Of a stretch of DNA of 64,000 bases, positions 26,213-36,765 are shown piece by piece. The DNA is from Aminobacter anthyllidis. GTDB lineage: Bacteria; Pseudomonadota; Alphaproteobacteria; Rhizobiales; Rhizobiaceae. The position numbers and the translations under genes are program-made. The notes beneath the pieces are model-generated. The model had not been told where the DNA came from. It was given only the letters and a program-made list of their open reading frames with translations, and made no database searches. Location: positions 1-64,000 of the forward strand of contig NZ_JAFLWW010000016.1 of assembly GCF_018555685.1 (NCBI RefSeq), in the 5' to 3' direction. Each line of letters begins with the position of its first letter. Positions within the stretch are counted from its first letter, which is position 1.

Positions 26213-27745
26213 ATGAGAGCCGTTCTCGAACAACTCGAAATCCGTCGTGCGCAGGCTCGCATGGGGGGAGGGCAGAAGCGTGTCGATGCCCAGCACGCCA
26301 AAGGCAAGCTGACGGCCCGAGAGCGCCTCGTCGTGCTTCTCGATGAAGGCTCTTTCGAAGAGTACGACATGTATGTCACGCATCGTGCGACAGACTTCGG
26401 CATGGATGACCAGAAGGTTGCTGGCGATGGCGTGGTCACAGGCTGGGGTACGATCAACGGCAGGCTCGTTTACGTCTTCTCACAGGACTTCACGGTGCTC
26501 GGCGGATCGTTGTCCGAGACACACGCCCAGAAGATCTGCAAGATCATGGACATGGCGGTGCGCAACGGGGCGCCGGTGATCGGGCTCAACGATTCCGGTG
26601 GCGCGCGCATCCAGGAGGGTGTCGCCTCGCTGGCCGGCTACGCCGACGTTTTCAAGCGCAATGTCGATGCTTCCGGCGTCATTCCGCAGATTTCGGTGAT
26701 CATGGGCCCGTGCGCCGGCGGGGCGGTCTATTCCCCTGCCATGACCGACTTCATCTTCATGGTTCGAGGCTCCTCCTACATGTTTGTGACCGGCCCCGAT
26801 GTGGTCAAGACCGTCACGAACGAGATCGTGACTGCAGAGGAACTGGGCGGCGCGGCAACACACACGCAAAAATCCTCTGTCGCGGACGGGGCCTTTGAGA
26901 ACGACATAGAGGCTTTGGAAGAGGTCCGGCGCCTCTTTGATTTCCTGCCATTGAACAATCGCCAAAAGCCCCCCGTGCGCCCGTTTTATGACGATCCCGA
27001 GCGGATCGAGTTGCGCCTCGACACGTTGGCGCCGGAGAGCGCCAACAAGCCCTACGACATGAAGGAACTGATCCTCGCGATCGCCGATGAAGGCGACTTC
27101 TTCGAGCTTCAGGCCGCCTTCGCCCGCAACATCATCACCGGTTTTATCCGCATCGAGGGCAGGACGGTCGGCGTGGTGGCCAACCAGCCCATGGTGCTGG
27201 CCGGATGCCTCGACATTGATTCCTCCCGCAAGGCAGCACGTTTCGTTCGCTTCTGCGACGCCTTCGACATCCCGATCCTGACGCTCGTCGACGTGCCAGG
27301 TTTCCTGCCTGGCACCGCCCAGGAATATGGCGGCGTCATCAAGCACGGCGCCAAGCTGCTGTTTGCCTATTCCCAGGCAACCGTGCCGATGGTCACGTTG
27401 ATCACGCGCAAGGCCTATGGCGGCGCCTACGACGTTATGGCGTCGAAACATATCGGCGCCGACATCAACTACGCCTGGCCAACCGCCGAGATAGCGGTGA
27501 TGGGCGCAAAGGGCGCGGCCGAGATCCTCTATCGGTCCGAACTCGGCGATCCCGAGAGGCTGGCGGCTCGCACCAGGGAATACGAGCAGCGTTTCGCCAA
27601 CCCCTTCATTGCGGCCGAGCGCGGCTTCATCGACGAGGTGATCATGCCACATTCCTCACGCAAGCGGATCGCGCGTGCCTTTGCCGCGCTGCGGGGAAAA
27701 AGCGTCGAGACGCGTTGGAAAAAGCACGACACCATCCCGCTTTGA
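26213..27745 (+). CDS. pccB: Propionyl-CoA carboxylase beta subunit (carboxyltransferase)
   Basis: The 510-residue protein is a biotin-dependent carboxyltransferase: [89 protein letters not shown]. With PccA it carboxylates propionyl-CoA to methylmalonyl-CoA. The aspartate in [10 protein letters not shown] agrees with preference for propionyl-CoA. The ATG at 26213 has GGCGGGG upstream. It leads the pccB-pccA-mcm operon and lies 216 bases from the divergent regulator. Confidence 0.95.
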   Translation: MRAVLEQLEIRRAQARMGGGQKRVDAQHAKGKLTARERLVVLLDEGSFEEYDMYVTHRATDFGMDDQKVAGDGVVTGWGTINGRLVYVFSQDFTVLGGSLSETHAQKICKIMDMAVRNGAPVIGLNDSGGARIQEGVASLAGYADVFKRNVDASGVIPQISVIMGPCAGGAVYSPAMTDFIFMVRGSSYMFVTGPDVVKTVTNEIVTAEELGGAATHTQKSSVADGAFENDIEALEEVRRLFDFLPLNNRQKPPVRPFYDDPERIELRLDTLAPESANKPYDMKELILAIADEGDFFELQAAFARNIITGFIRIEGRTVGVVANQPMVLAGCLDIDSSRKAARFVRFCDAFDIPILTLVDVPGFLPGTAQEYGGVIKHGAKLLFAYSQATVPMVTLITRKAYGGAYDVMASKHIGADINYAWPTAEIAVMGAKGAAEILYRSELGDPERLAARTREYEQRFANPFIAAERGFIDEVIMPHSSRKRIARAFAALRGKSVETRWKKHDTIPL

Positions 27746-27747
27746 GT

Positions 27748-29760
27748 ATGCAAAAAATGTTCAAGAAGATCCTGATTGCCAATCGTGGCGAGATCGCGTG
27801 CCGGGTGATCAAAACGGCGCAGAGGCTCGGCATTGCCGCGGTTGCCGTCTATTCCGACGCTGACCGAGACGCCTTGCACGTCCGGCAGGCGGATGAAGCG
27901 GTCCATATTGGGCCCGCCGCCTCGGCCCAATCCTATCTTCGCATTGCCAATATCCTCGATGCCGTCACCGCCACAGGCGCTGATGCGGTTCATCCCGGCT
28001 ACGGCTTCCTGTCCGAGAATTCGAATTTTGCCGAAGCACTCAAAGCCAGTGGCGTGACCTTCATCGGCCCCTCGCCCGTCGCCATCGAAGCGATGGGCGA
28101 CAAGATCACCTCGAAGAAGATCGCGGCATCTGCCGGTGTCTCCACCGTGCCTGGCCATATGGGATTGATCGAGGATGCCGAGGAAGCGGTGCGCATCGCT
28201 GGCGAAATCGGCTTTCCGGTCATGATCAAGGCGTCCGCCGGCGGCGGCGGCAAAGGCATGCGCATTGCCTGGAACGACATCGAGGCGCGCGAAGGATTTC
28301 AGTCCTCGCGAAACGAGGCGAAGAACGCCTTTGGCGACGATCGCATCTTCATCGAGAAATTCGTCACCGAGCCGCGTCACATCGAAATCCAGGTGCTTGG
28401 CGATCAGTACGGCAATATCGTCTACCTCGGCGAACGGGAATGCTCGATCCAGCGCCGCAACCAGAAGATCATCGAGGAAGCGCCCTCCCCGTTCCTCAAC
28501 GAAGCAACCCGGCACGCGATGGGAAAGCAGGCCGTCTCTCTTGCCCGGGCCGTGGGCTACCACTCGGCAGGCACGGTTGAGTTCATCGTCGACCGCGACC
28601 GCAACTTCTACTTCCTCGAGATGAACACCCGGCTTCAGGTCGAGCATCCGGTCACCGAACTTGTAACCGGCATCGATCTGGTCGAGGAAATGATCCGCAT
28701 CGCCGCCGGCGAGAAGCTGCGTTTTGCCCAGGAAGACGTGAGACTGAACGGCTGGGCGGTCGAAAGCCGGCTCTACGCCGAAGACCCGTATCGCAATTTC
28801 CTGCCGTCGATCGGTCGTCTGACACGCTACCGCCCGCCCGCCGAAGGTCCTCGTGCGGACGGCTCGCTCATCCGCAATGATACCGGTGTGGTCGAGGGAT
28901 CGGACATCTCGATGCACTACGACCCGATGATCGCCAAGCTCTGCGCCTGGGCGCCCGATAGGCTGGGCGCAATCGACGCCATGAGCGCGGCCCTCGATGA
29001 TTTCGAGGTGGAAGGCATCGGCAATAACCTGCCATTTCTCGCCGCTGTCATGGACCATCCCCGGTTTCGCGGGGGGCAGCTGAGCACAGCCTTTATCCCC
29101 GAGGAGTTTGCGAACGGCTTCGCAGGTGTATCTCCGACCGATGCGGATGAACGCAAGCTCGCAGCGGTCGCGGCGCATATCAACTGGAAACTGCAGCACC
29201 GCAATGTCCTGATCTCAGGGGCGATGGACAATCATCGTCGCAAAGTCCCTGCCGATTGGATCGTCACGCTCGGCAACCATGCCTTTGCGGTCGCTATGCA
29301 CGACCAAGAAAACGGAACCGCGGTGTCATTCGACGACGGTTCGGTGCTGAGCGTCGCAAGCGACTGGCTGCCGGGACGGCATATCGGGCACTTTCAAATT
29401 GGCACTAAGACCACGTCGATCAAAACGTCGCGATCAGGAACCGGCTACCGACTGCGCTGGCGCGGAATGGATGTTGTCGCCCATGTACGCAGCCCACCTA
29501 TCGCCGAGCTGGCGCGATTGATGCCGAAGAAGCAGCCGCCGGACACCTCCAAGCTGCTGCTTTGCCCGATGCCCGGTGTAGTCACCACGATTGCCGTTTG
29601 CGAAGGAGAGCCCGTCGAGGCTGGCCAGATTCTTGCAACGGTGGAAGCGATGAAAATGGAGAACGTGCTGCGCGCCGGACGCAAGGGCACGGTGAAGCAC
29701 ATCGTCGCGACTGCCGGCATGAACATGGCTGTCGATGAACTGATCATGGAATTTGATTAA
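27748..29760 (+). CDS. pccA: Propionyl-CoA carboxylase alpha subunit (biotin carboxylase + biotin carrier)
   Basis: About 670 residues with the biotin carboxylase order: [16 protein letters not shown], the ATP loop [58 protein letters not shown], then a linker domain and a C-terminal biotin carrier domain with the biotinylated lysine in [12 protein letters not shown]. It starts 2 bases after the pccB stop. The ATG at 27748 and another at 27757 (MFKKILIAN, the more usual start) are both possible; no distinct ribosome site separates them. Confidence 0.95.
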   Translation: MQKMFKKILIANRGEIACRVIKTAQRLGIAAVAVYSDADRDALHVRQADEAVHIGPAASAQSYLRIANILDAVTATGADAVHPGYGFLSENSNFAEALKASGVTFIGPSPVAIEAMGDKITSKKIAASAGVSTVPGHMGLIEDAEEAVRIAGEIGFPVMIKASAGGGGKGMRIAWNDIEAREGFQSSRNEAKNAFGDDRIFIEKFVTEPRHIEIQVLGDQYGNIVYLGERECSIQRRNQKIIEEAPSPFLNEATRHAMGKQAVSLARAVGYHSAGTVEFIVDRDRNFYFLEMNTRLQVEHPVTELVTGIDLVEEMIRIAAGEKLRFAQEDVRLNGWAVESRLYAEDPYRNFLPSIGRLTRYRPPAEGPRADGSLIRNDTGVVEGSDISMHYDPMIAKLCAWAPDRLGAIDAMSAALDDFEVEGIGNNLPFLAAVMDHPRFRGGQLSTAFIPEEFANGFAGVSPTDADERKLAAVAAHINWKLQHRNVLISGAMDNHRRKVPADWIVTLGNHAFAVAMHDQENGTAVSFDDGSVLSVASDWLPGRHIGHFQIGTKTTSIKTSRSGTGYRLRWRGMDVVAHVRSPPIAELARLMPKKQPPDTSKLLLCPMPGVVTTIAVCEGEPVEAGQILATVEAMKMENVLRAGRKGTVKHIVATAGMNMAVDELIMEFD

Positions 29761-29771
29761 GGATAGGACAA

Positions 29772-31913
29772 ATGACCAACTGCGCAGCCTACGGGGACTG
29801 GCGAAAACTCGCCGAGCACGAAATCAAGGCGTCGCTCGACAGCTTGGTCTGGGACACGCCGGAAGGCATTGCGGTCAAATCGCTCTACACCGAAGCCGAT
29901 CTCGATACGGCCGGCCACCTCGGCACGCTGCCCGGGATAAAACCGTTCCTGCGCGGGCCGCGGGCAACCATGTATGCCGGGCGTCCGTGGACAATTCGGC
30001 AATATGCCGGCTTCTCGACAGCGGAAGAATCCAACGCCTTCTACCGCAAGGCGCTCGCCGCCGGACAGAAGGGGCTATCAGTAGCCTTTGATCTTGCCAC
30101 CCACCGTGGCTACGATTCAGATCATCCTCGCGTCGAGGGGGATGTCGGGAAGGCCGGTGTTGCGATCGACTCGGTGGAGGATATGAGGATCCTGTTCGAC
30201 GGCATTCCCCTGAAAGAGATGTCTGTCTCCATGACCATGAATGGAGCGGTCGTCCCGATCCTTGCCTGCTTCATCGTCGCCGGCGAGGAACAAGGCTGCC
30301 CGCGCGGCGAGCTCTCCGGGACCATCCAGAATGACATCCTGAAGGAGTTCATGGTCCGCAACACCTATATCTACCCGCCCGAACCCTCGATGCGCATCGT
30401 CGCCGACATCATCGAGTACACCGCAAAGGAGATGCCGAAGTTCAACTCGATCTCCATCTCCGGCTATCACATGCAGGAGGCCGGCGCGACGCTCGTGCAG
30501 GAACTCGCCTTCACCCTAGCCGATGGGCGCGAATATGTCCGCGCGGCGTTGAAGAAGGGCCTCGACGTCGACGATTTTGCCGGACGGCTCTCGTTCTTCT
30601 TCGCCATTGGCATGAATTTCTTCATGGAGGCCGCCAAATTGCGGGCAGCGCGACTTTTGTGGTCGCGGATCATGGATGAGTTCCAACCGAAGAAGCCGGC
30701 ATCGCTGATGCTGCGCACACACTGCCAGACATCGGGCGTGTCGTTGCAAGAGCAGGATCCCTACAACAACATCGTAAGGACCGCCTACGAGGCGCTCGCC
30801 GCGGTGCTCGGTGGCACGCAGTCACTCCACACCAACTCCTTCGACGAGGCGATCGCACTGCCGACAGAGTTTTCGGCGCGCATCGCGCGAAACACGCAGC
30901 TTATTCTCCAACACGAAGCCGGCGTGACCAAGGTTGTCGATCCGCTGGCCGGCTCCTATTACGTCGAAAGCCTGACTGCCGAACTTGCCGCCAAGGCATG
31001 GGCGCTCATTGAGGAAATCGAGGAAATCGGCGGCATGACAAAAGCCGTCATCGCCGGTTTGCCAAAACGCATGATCGAGACGGCGGCGACCCGCCGCCAG
31101 GCGGCGATCGACCTCGGAGACGAGGTGATCGTCGGTGTCAACAAATACCGGCTGGAGACCGAGGCCCGGATCGAAAGTCTTGAGATAGACAATGCGGCGG
31201 TGCGTGAGGCGCAGCTCCGTCGTCTGGAACAAACAAAGCGTCAGCGCGACCCCAAGCGCGTTGACGCAGCCCTTGCCGTGCTCGGTGAGACCGCGGCCAG
31301 CGGCAAGGGCAATATACTTCAGGCAGCGGTCCACGCTGTGCGCGCTCGCGCGACCGTGGGCGAGATTTCCGACACTCTGCGCGGTGCTTTCGGTGATCAC
31401 GCGGCTGTCCCAGAGGTGATCTCGAAGGTTTACGGCACCGCCTTTCAGGACGAGCCGGAATACCAAACGCTGGCGTCGCGGATCAGAAACGTCTCCGTCT
31501 CGCTTGGCGGCCGGCCGAGGTTGATGGTAGCCAAGCTCGGCCAGGATGGCCATGACCGCGGTGCCAAAGTAATCGCATCGGCGTTCGGCGATCTCGGCTT
31601 CGATGTGGTCGCCGGGCCGCTGTTCCAAACGCCTGAGGAAGCGGCAAGCATGGCCGTGGCCTCTGAGGTCCATGTCATCGGCGCGTCATCGCTCGCGGCC
31701 GGACACAAGACCCTGTTGCCGCAACTCGTCGAGGCGCTGAGAGCAAAAGGCGCTGAAAACATCATCGTCGTGTGCGGTGGGGTGGTGCCGCGGCAGGATT
31801 ATCCGTTCCTGATGGACCATGGGGTCGCCGCCATATTCGGCCCTGGCACGCATGTCCTTGATGCCGCTCGTGCGGTCGTCGATCTCGTCGAAGGTAAGCG
31901 CCGCAACGCTTGA
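29772..31913 (+). CDS. mcm: Methylmalonyl-CoA mutase
   Basis: The 713-residue single-chain mutase has the substrate barrel ([51 protein letters not shown]) and the C-terminal B12-binding domain with the base-off motif [20 protein letters not shown] (DxHxxG). It isomerises methylmalonyl-CoA to succinyl-CoA using adenosylcobalamin. It starts 11 bases after pccA, so it is in the same operon. The epimerase and the MeaB chaperone are not in this window. Confidence 0.95.
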   Translation: MTNCAAYGDWRKLAEHEIKASLDSLVWDTPEGIAVKSLYTEADLDTAGHLGTLPGIKPFLRGPRATMYAGRPWTIRQYAGFSTAEESNAFYRKALAAGQKGLSVAFDLATHRGYDSDHPRVEGDVGKAGVAIDSVEDMRILFDGIPLKEMSVSMTMNGAVVPILACFIVAGEEQGCPRGELSGTIQNDILKEFMVRNTYIYPPEPSMRIVADIIEYTAKEMPKFNSISISGYHMQEAGATLVQELAFTLADGREYVRAALKKGLDVDDFAGRLSFFFAIGMNFFMEAAKLRAARLLWSRIMDEFQPKKPASLMLRTHCQTSGVSLQEQDPYNNIVRTAYEALAAVLGGTQSLHTNSFDEAIALPTEFSARIARNTQLILQHEAGVTKVVDPLAGSYYVESLTAELAAKAWALIEEIEEIGGMTKAVIAGLPKRMIETAATRRQAAIDLGDEVIVGVNKYRLETEARIESLEIDNAAVREAQLRRLEQTKRQRDPKRVDAALAVLGETAASGKGNILQAAVHAVRARATVGEISDTLRGAFGDHAAVPEVISKVYGTAFQDEPEYQTLASRIRNVSVSLGGRPRLMVAKLGQDGHDRGAKVIASAFGDLGFDVVAGPLFQTPEEAASMAVASEVHVIGASSLAAGHKTLLPQLVEALRAKGAENIIVVCGGVVPRQDYPFLMDHGVAAIFGPGTHVLDAARAVVDLVEGKRRNA

Positions 31914-32049
31914 ACAGTCCCGTCTTAGACCCTTTGCTGCGCGGCGAAGCCGCGATGCTCGACAAGTAGGTGTCGAACTGGTTCGCAACGATCCCGGACT
32001 TTACAGCGGCGGCCGACCTCAGGTCGCAACAGCCCGGCGGTTACCACCT

Positions 32050-33150
32050 GAACACGTAGAAGCTGTCGCTATCAACCTGCGGCCGCGAATTCGAAATTGC
32101 CCTGCGATTTCGACCTGGGAGACAGGAAAACCGAATGGAAGTAAAGACCGGATTGCTTCGTCATAGCGGAGGGAAATGGTACGTGAACTCCGAAGGAGTC
32201 GGGCATTTGTGGACGCATTAAGGAAGTTCGGGCGAACGCAGCCGGTCCGCGCGGCGCTCGAGCTCGGTGAAAAGATCGACGGCGCGCAGCGCGGCGCGCG
32301 CCTGCGTGGCAAGCAGACTTTCGCACGCTCAGGATTTATCCAAATGCTTGTCGCCACAGAGCTGGCTGCCGATCGACACGGGCCGGCGCTTGTGCCTAAA
32401 GCCGCATCGGCGCCCTGCAGCGACCACCGCATGTACTCACACCAGCCGGTGCGCCAAAGCGCGTCGGCGAGCCAGCATCCTACCGCATTTCCGAAGCCGC
32501 ATCGTTCGGCGGCCGTAGCGCGCCGCTTGCGACGGTGCCGACGCAGAGATGCCGGAGATCGGCCGCAAGGTCGCCGACCACCTTGTCGTCGCGGGCATAG
32601 CCGAACTCTTTCAGCACGACGGCGAGGTTTTTCTCCGCGTGGAGATCAGCGGCAGGCCTGGTTGCCAGCCGGCGCCAGGCGAGCAGCAAAAGACCGGCAG
32701 GGCCGACGGACAACATCGCCCGGGCGGGGCGAGCAGCACGGCGTCACGCAATGCTGCTTCATCCTCGCCGCGGCCTGCCTGCCGCGCCGTGACCGACGGA
32801 CAAAAAATCGCCCGGTCGCGTGAGCAGCACGGCGTCGCGGAGCGCGCTTTCGTCCTCGACACGGCCCGCCTGCTTGACCGTCGCCGCGGCGGCGGCAAGC
32901 GCCAGCCGCTGCCGCCAGGCGCCGGCCCACCGCTCCTGCCGCGGACCACTGCGTCGAGGGCACCGAGGGCGGCGCCGGCGGCGAGCGCGACCTCCTCAAC
33001 ATCTTTCCCCGCAAGGCTTTGCGCAGCCGGGATGGCACGGCGCAGCCGGGATGGCACGGAAACCATCGGGGCAGTTGCAGGACCGCCGGCAAGCGGACTA
33101 TGATGGTGCGGAGAGGATTTGGGGCGGAGAATCATCGAAAGCACGATCAA
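32050..33150 (-). pseudogene. DUF1403 family protein, decayed
   Basis: Minus-strand fragments in shifting frames line up as a DUF1403 protein of the type found on rhizobial plasmids and ICEs: VALAAGAALGALDAVV, EDEAALRDAVLL, LLLLAWRRLATRPAADLHAE, CWLADALWRTGW. The N-terminal half is out of frame with the rest and an EDExALRDAVLL block appears twice, so an imperfect duplication of about 90 bases has occurred (near 32730-32770 and 32818-32860). No intact product can be made. The DNA between 31914 and 32050 shows nothing clear. Confidence 0.65.
33021..33059. repeat. 19-base tandem repeat
   Basis: GCGCAGCCGGGATGGCACG occurs twice back to back, inside the DUF1403 pseudogene. It is probably a slippage duplication accompanying decay. 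Confidence 0.7.
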
Positions 33151-33349
33151 TCATGGCGGCGCTTTTCGCAATGATTTTGGCCATAATACGCCGGGGGTGT
33201 CGAACGACGTTCGTGTCCGGTAAGCTTGCCTTATCGGCGCTCTTGCTCCGCCGTGTTCGGCGGAAGCTTGGAATGGGGTTGCCAAGGGCTTCTGCCGTTG
33301 CAGAGCCGCTCGGCTTCGGTGATGTGGCCGGCGCTGCACGCTGCTTGGG

Positions 33350-33640
33350 CGCAAACGAGAGCGGAAAGCGCGCCTTGAGCCAGAGGTCGCGCTCAATGCC
33401 GAGGCCAAGCCGCCCCTTGACGCTTGCAAGCTCGGCGAGGCTGACGCTGCCGAGTTCGGGGAAGCCTAAGCCGAGGTCGCACGGGCCGAACAGGGTGTCG
33501 CCGTCGGCGTCGATTTGGGTGAGAAGCCAGGTTGCTGACCCGGAACAGTTTTGCCACTGGGCCATGGTCGGTGGCATTAGCAATGGCGTATTGTATATCG
33601 TCAGCCGCTGCCATGTTTCGCTTACGTGCCCCCCCCGGTC
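33350..33640 (-). pseudogene. DUF2958 protein, frameshifted
   Basis: One minus frame reads ATWLLTQIDADGDTLFGPCD and LGFPELGSVSLAELASVKG, followed by GRLGLGIERDLWLKARFPLS, a good match to DUF2958 proteins of plasmid/ICE regions. The preceding residues (GPVAKLF) are in another frame, and the product runs past the normal end to 33098. The gene is disrupted near its start. Confidence 0.6.
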
Positions 33641-33762
33641 AGCCCGGCGCGTGCTGACCTACCCCGCTAGAGGGCCGGTCCATCCCAAATTGCCGCAGGT
33701 GACTTAGCGTCAAGACTCAGCTAAGGGTGCTGCGTACACTCCTATCCTAGCCGGCGTCCATT

Positions 33763-33957
33763 TCAGGCAACCTCCACCAAACGGCGCCGGCCCTTTTTCC
33801 TATTCGTCCCGCCAGATCTCCCAACGCCGAGCGCCGGAGGCGGATCGTGTGCTGCTCCGGTTGGGTGGAATAGCTCTGCGCTCATCCACTCGCGGCTCTT
33901 GCACTGCTGGCATCGAACCTTTTTCCTCACCTCGTCGATCGTGACCTTGCCGATCAC
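33763..33957 (-). pseudogene. Small CxxC-type fragment
   Basis: A 64-residue frame contains VTIDEVRKKVRCQQCKSRE, which resembles the end of small zinc-ribbon-like rhizobial proteins. Upstream similarity, if any, is in another frame, so this is most likely a remnant. Function unknown. Confidence 0.3.
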
Positions 33958-34014
33958 CGCAGCTCGAGCGGCTCGTAGCAGCGCGTGACTTGCAGCGTGC
34001 GACCCGCTTCCGCA

Positions 34015-36435
34015 CTAAGCCGCGCTGTTCTTGATCACGCGCAGTTCGTGGTTCCCCAGCCGCCGGGAAGCGGCTGCCCTACCATTGCCGATCGTGTGCT
34101 GAGCGAAGTCGGAAATCGGGCAAGGTCGGCCGAGAAGATAACCCTGGATCGCATCACAGGCTTCTCCACGAAGGAAGGTCAATTCCGCGTCCGTTTCGAC
34201 GCCCTCTGCCAAGACGGGGAGCTTGAGGCCCCGGGCGAGGCCAAAGACAGCACGCATGACGGCAGCCGCCTCGACGCTGCTATCGACCGCCCGCACTAGA
34301 GACTGGTCGACTTTGATCTTGTCGAACGGGAAGGCCCGCAAATTCGACAGCGACGAGTACCCGGTGCCAAAATCATCCATTGCGATTTGGACCCCAAGGC
34401 TTTTGAGCTGGCGCAGCGCGGCGAGCGCGCGCCCCATGTCCTTGATCAGGCAAGTTTCGGTAATTTCCAGCTCGAGGCGGAATGGATCGAGACCGGTCTC
34501 TTTCAGCACTGCGCCGACCAACTCGGACAAATTCCCGCCATGGAGTTGCATGGCCGAAACGTTGACGCTGATTGCTAGCGGTTGTTGCCAGCTTGCCGCC
34601 TCGGCGCAGGCGGTCCGCAGCACCCATTCACCGATCTTTAGAATGGCGCCACACTCTTCAGCGATCGGGATGAACACCGCCGGCGGAACGGCGCCGCGTT
34701 CAGGATGATCCCACCGGAGCAGCGCTTCGAAACCGAAGACCTCGTTGGACACGAGTTGCGCCTGCGGTTGATAGACGAGGCGGAGTTCCTTGCGCGAGAT
34801 CGCGTGACGGATGTCGTGCTCGAACTGACGGCGATCGCGCAGATGCTCACCCATGGCCGGCTCAAAAACGCAATAAAGGCCACGCCCCTGCATTTTGGCC
34901 TCATAGAGCGCAGCATCGGCATGGCTCAAAAGCGTCTCCCGATCGGGTGCATCGTTCGGGAATACGGCGATGCCGATGCTGGTGCCGATGGTGACGCCGG
35001 CGGGCAGGTTGCCGCCTGTGTCGTTGAATGCGTCCAGGATGGCCTCAGCAGTGCGCGTCGCATAGCCCGCGCTCGGCAGACCGGGAACAATCACAGCGAA
35101 CTCGTCGCCGCCCAAGCGCGCAACCATTTGCCCGGGCTTAAGGACGCCCCTGATCTTCTCGGCCACACACTGCAGCACGGCGTCTCCGACAAGGTGGCCG
35201 AAGAGGTCGTTGATCTCCTTGAAGCGGTCGAGATCGAGGAAGAGCACGGCAAGGCACCGCTCAGTGTCGAGATGTGCCGTAAGCTCGGCCTCCAGCTTTT
35301 CGTTGAAGCTCGTGCGGTTCGGAAGCTTGGTCAAGGGATCGTGGTGGGCAAGGAAGTGAATTTCCTCCTCCGCCCGCTTGCGCCCGCGGATATCGCGCAC
35401 GGCAAACACCTGATGCGGCTTGCCGGCATAGAGGATGCTGTGCCGGATCAGCTCCGCCGGGACCATGCTGCCATCCGTCGCGCGGAGCCCCACCTCAAGC
35501 GGCGTTTGCGCAGTGCCCGTGAACTCGCCTTGGGAAACGGTGGGAAAGAAGGACGCGAGCGGGCGTCCGACCGGCTGAGAGCCGTCGACGCAGGCAAGCG
35601 CGGCGAAACTGCGATTGGCTGCCACGATCTCGGTTTCGTTGCACACGATCAGCCCCTCGACGGCCGCGTCGGCCAGTTCCTGCATACGCGCTGCCTCGCC
35701 AGCGCGACGGAGATCGCGCACATCGAGGGCGAGGCCGATGATGGCCAAGAGGATGATGAGGATCGAAACGAGGGCTACGCCAGCCGCCATCCAGTCCGCC
35801 GGCAACGCCGTTGCGGAAAGAACAATGCGCGGGTCTGGCATGATTGCCGCCGCGGCCATCGCCGTGAAATGGTGGCTGCAAATCGCTACCGTCAACACGA
35901 GGGCACCGAGCGCCTTCCATTTGAGCGTGTTGGAGTGAAGGGCAACCGGCAGTGCGGCCGCGCCGAACAGCCCGCCAAGAATGATTGAGGCGGCGACGAG
36001 CGGCACATCCCACACGACGCGGCCCGCGATCTCGAATGCGGCCATGCCAGTGTAGTGCATCACCGCGATGCCGCCTCCGACGATCGCACCGCCGATCCAG
36101 CGTCCATGTGGAACGCGTGGCGAGATGCCGATCGTGAGACCCGTGCCGGTCAAAGCGATCGCGGCCAGCAACGACATGATCGTCAAGGCGATGTTGTAGC
36201 CGCTCGGTACGGCGGGCTGGAAGGCCAACATAGCTATGAAATGCGTCGCCCAGATGCCGAAGCCGGTGGCGACCGCGGCGACGGCTAGCCAGATCCGTCG
36301 CATCTCGCTTTCACTGCGCCCGACATGGTGTAGGAGGTTCACGGCCGTGAAGGAAGCCAGGGCGCAAATGAAGGCGGCCAGCGCAACCAGACGCAAATCA
36401 TGCTGCGTCGCAATGCAAGTGTAGACTTTCAACAT
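34015..36435 (-). CDS. MHYT-PAS-GGDEF-EAL membrane c-di-GMP enzyme
   Basis: The 806-residue protein has seven N-terminal transmembrane helices with the three MHYT-domain motifs (WATHFIAML at 62, MHYTGMAAF at 126, SHHFTAMAA at 187), thought to bind metal or gas. A PAS domain (about 250-350), a GGDEF domain with intact RLGGDEFAVI (GGDEF at 442-446) and an EAL domain (FEALLRW, DDFGTGYSSL, AEGVET) follow. Both catalytic halves keep key residues, so it may make or degrade c-di-GMP depending on its sensor. It stands alone, 330 bases from the next gene. Confidence 0.92.
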   Translation of the reverse strand: MLKVYTCIATQHDLRLVALAAFICALASFTAVNLLHHVGRSESEMRRIWLAVAAVATGFGIWATHFIAMLAFQPAVPSGYNIALTIMSLLAAIALTGTGLTIGISPRVPHGRWIGGAIVGGGIAVMHYTGMAAFEIAGRVVWDVPLVAASIILGGLFGAAALPVALHSNTLKWKALGALVLTVAICSHHFTAMAAAAIMPDPRIVLSATALPADWMAAGVALVSILIILLAIIGLALDVRDLRRAGEAARMQELADAAVEGLIVCNETEIVAANRSFAALACVDGSQPVGRPLASFFPTVSQGEFTGTAQTPLEVGLRATDGSMVPAELIRHSILYAGKPHQVFAVRDIRGRKRAEEEIHFLAHHDPLTKLPNRTSFNEKLEAELTAHLDTERCLAVLFLDLDRFKEINDLFGHLVGDAVLQCVAEKIRGVLKPGQMVARLGGDEFAVIVPGLPSAGYATRTAEAILDAFNDTGGNLPAGVTIGTSIGIAVFPNDAPDRETLLSHADAALYEAKMQGRGLYCVFEPAMGEHLRDRRQFEHDIRHAISRKELRLVYQPQAQLVSNEVFGFEALLRWDHPERGAVPPAVFIPIAEECGAILKIGEWVLRTACAEAASWQQPLAISVNVSAMQLHGGNLSELVGAVLKETGLDPFRLELEITETCLIKDMGRALAALRQLKSLGVQIAMDDFGTGYSSLSNLRAFPFDKIKVDQSLVRAVDSSVEAAAVMRAVFGLARGLKLPVLAEGVETDAELTFLRGEACDAIQGYLLGRPCPISDFAQHTIGNGRAAASRRLGNHELRVIKNSAA

Positions 36436-36765
36436 GCTCTTCCCCCAGGCAGGATGATCACCCCGTTGGGGAGAAATCTACGCCCAAAACTTGAATAAAG
36501 CGCTTAAGCGGCAAATCCGCTTTGAATCATCTCGTCTCTCAAATCCGGTCATCTCTTGCGCCCTCAAAGGCGATTACGCGGCCTAGGCAAGATTCGTCTT
36601 CTTCCCGAGCCGGGCGCAATTCCGGCCGTGATCGCGAAATCTCGACGCAATGCCTTCTCGATGTGCCGCGCCAGCGTCACATACGTGGGCGACGGCCAAG
36701 GCGGCCGTTCTCATCGAGATAGGAGGTAACCAGACCATCGCCGGTTAAGATGCCGGTCCTGCTAT
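36436..36765. other. Non-coding gap between the two c-di-GMP genes
   Basis: No gene or clear terminator is recognised in these 330 bases. They contain the promoter of the MHYT protein gene. Confidence 0.5.

Noticed and set aside
27529..29199. Long minus-strand open frame of about 556 codons
   Set aside because: Antisense shadow of pccA, an effect of high-GC codon use. No family resemblance.
34705..35988. Plus-strand open frame of about 427 codons
   Set aside because: Antisense shadow of the MHYT-GGDEF-EAL gene.
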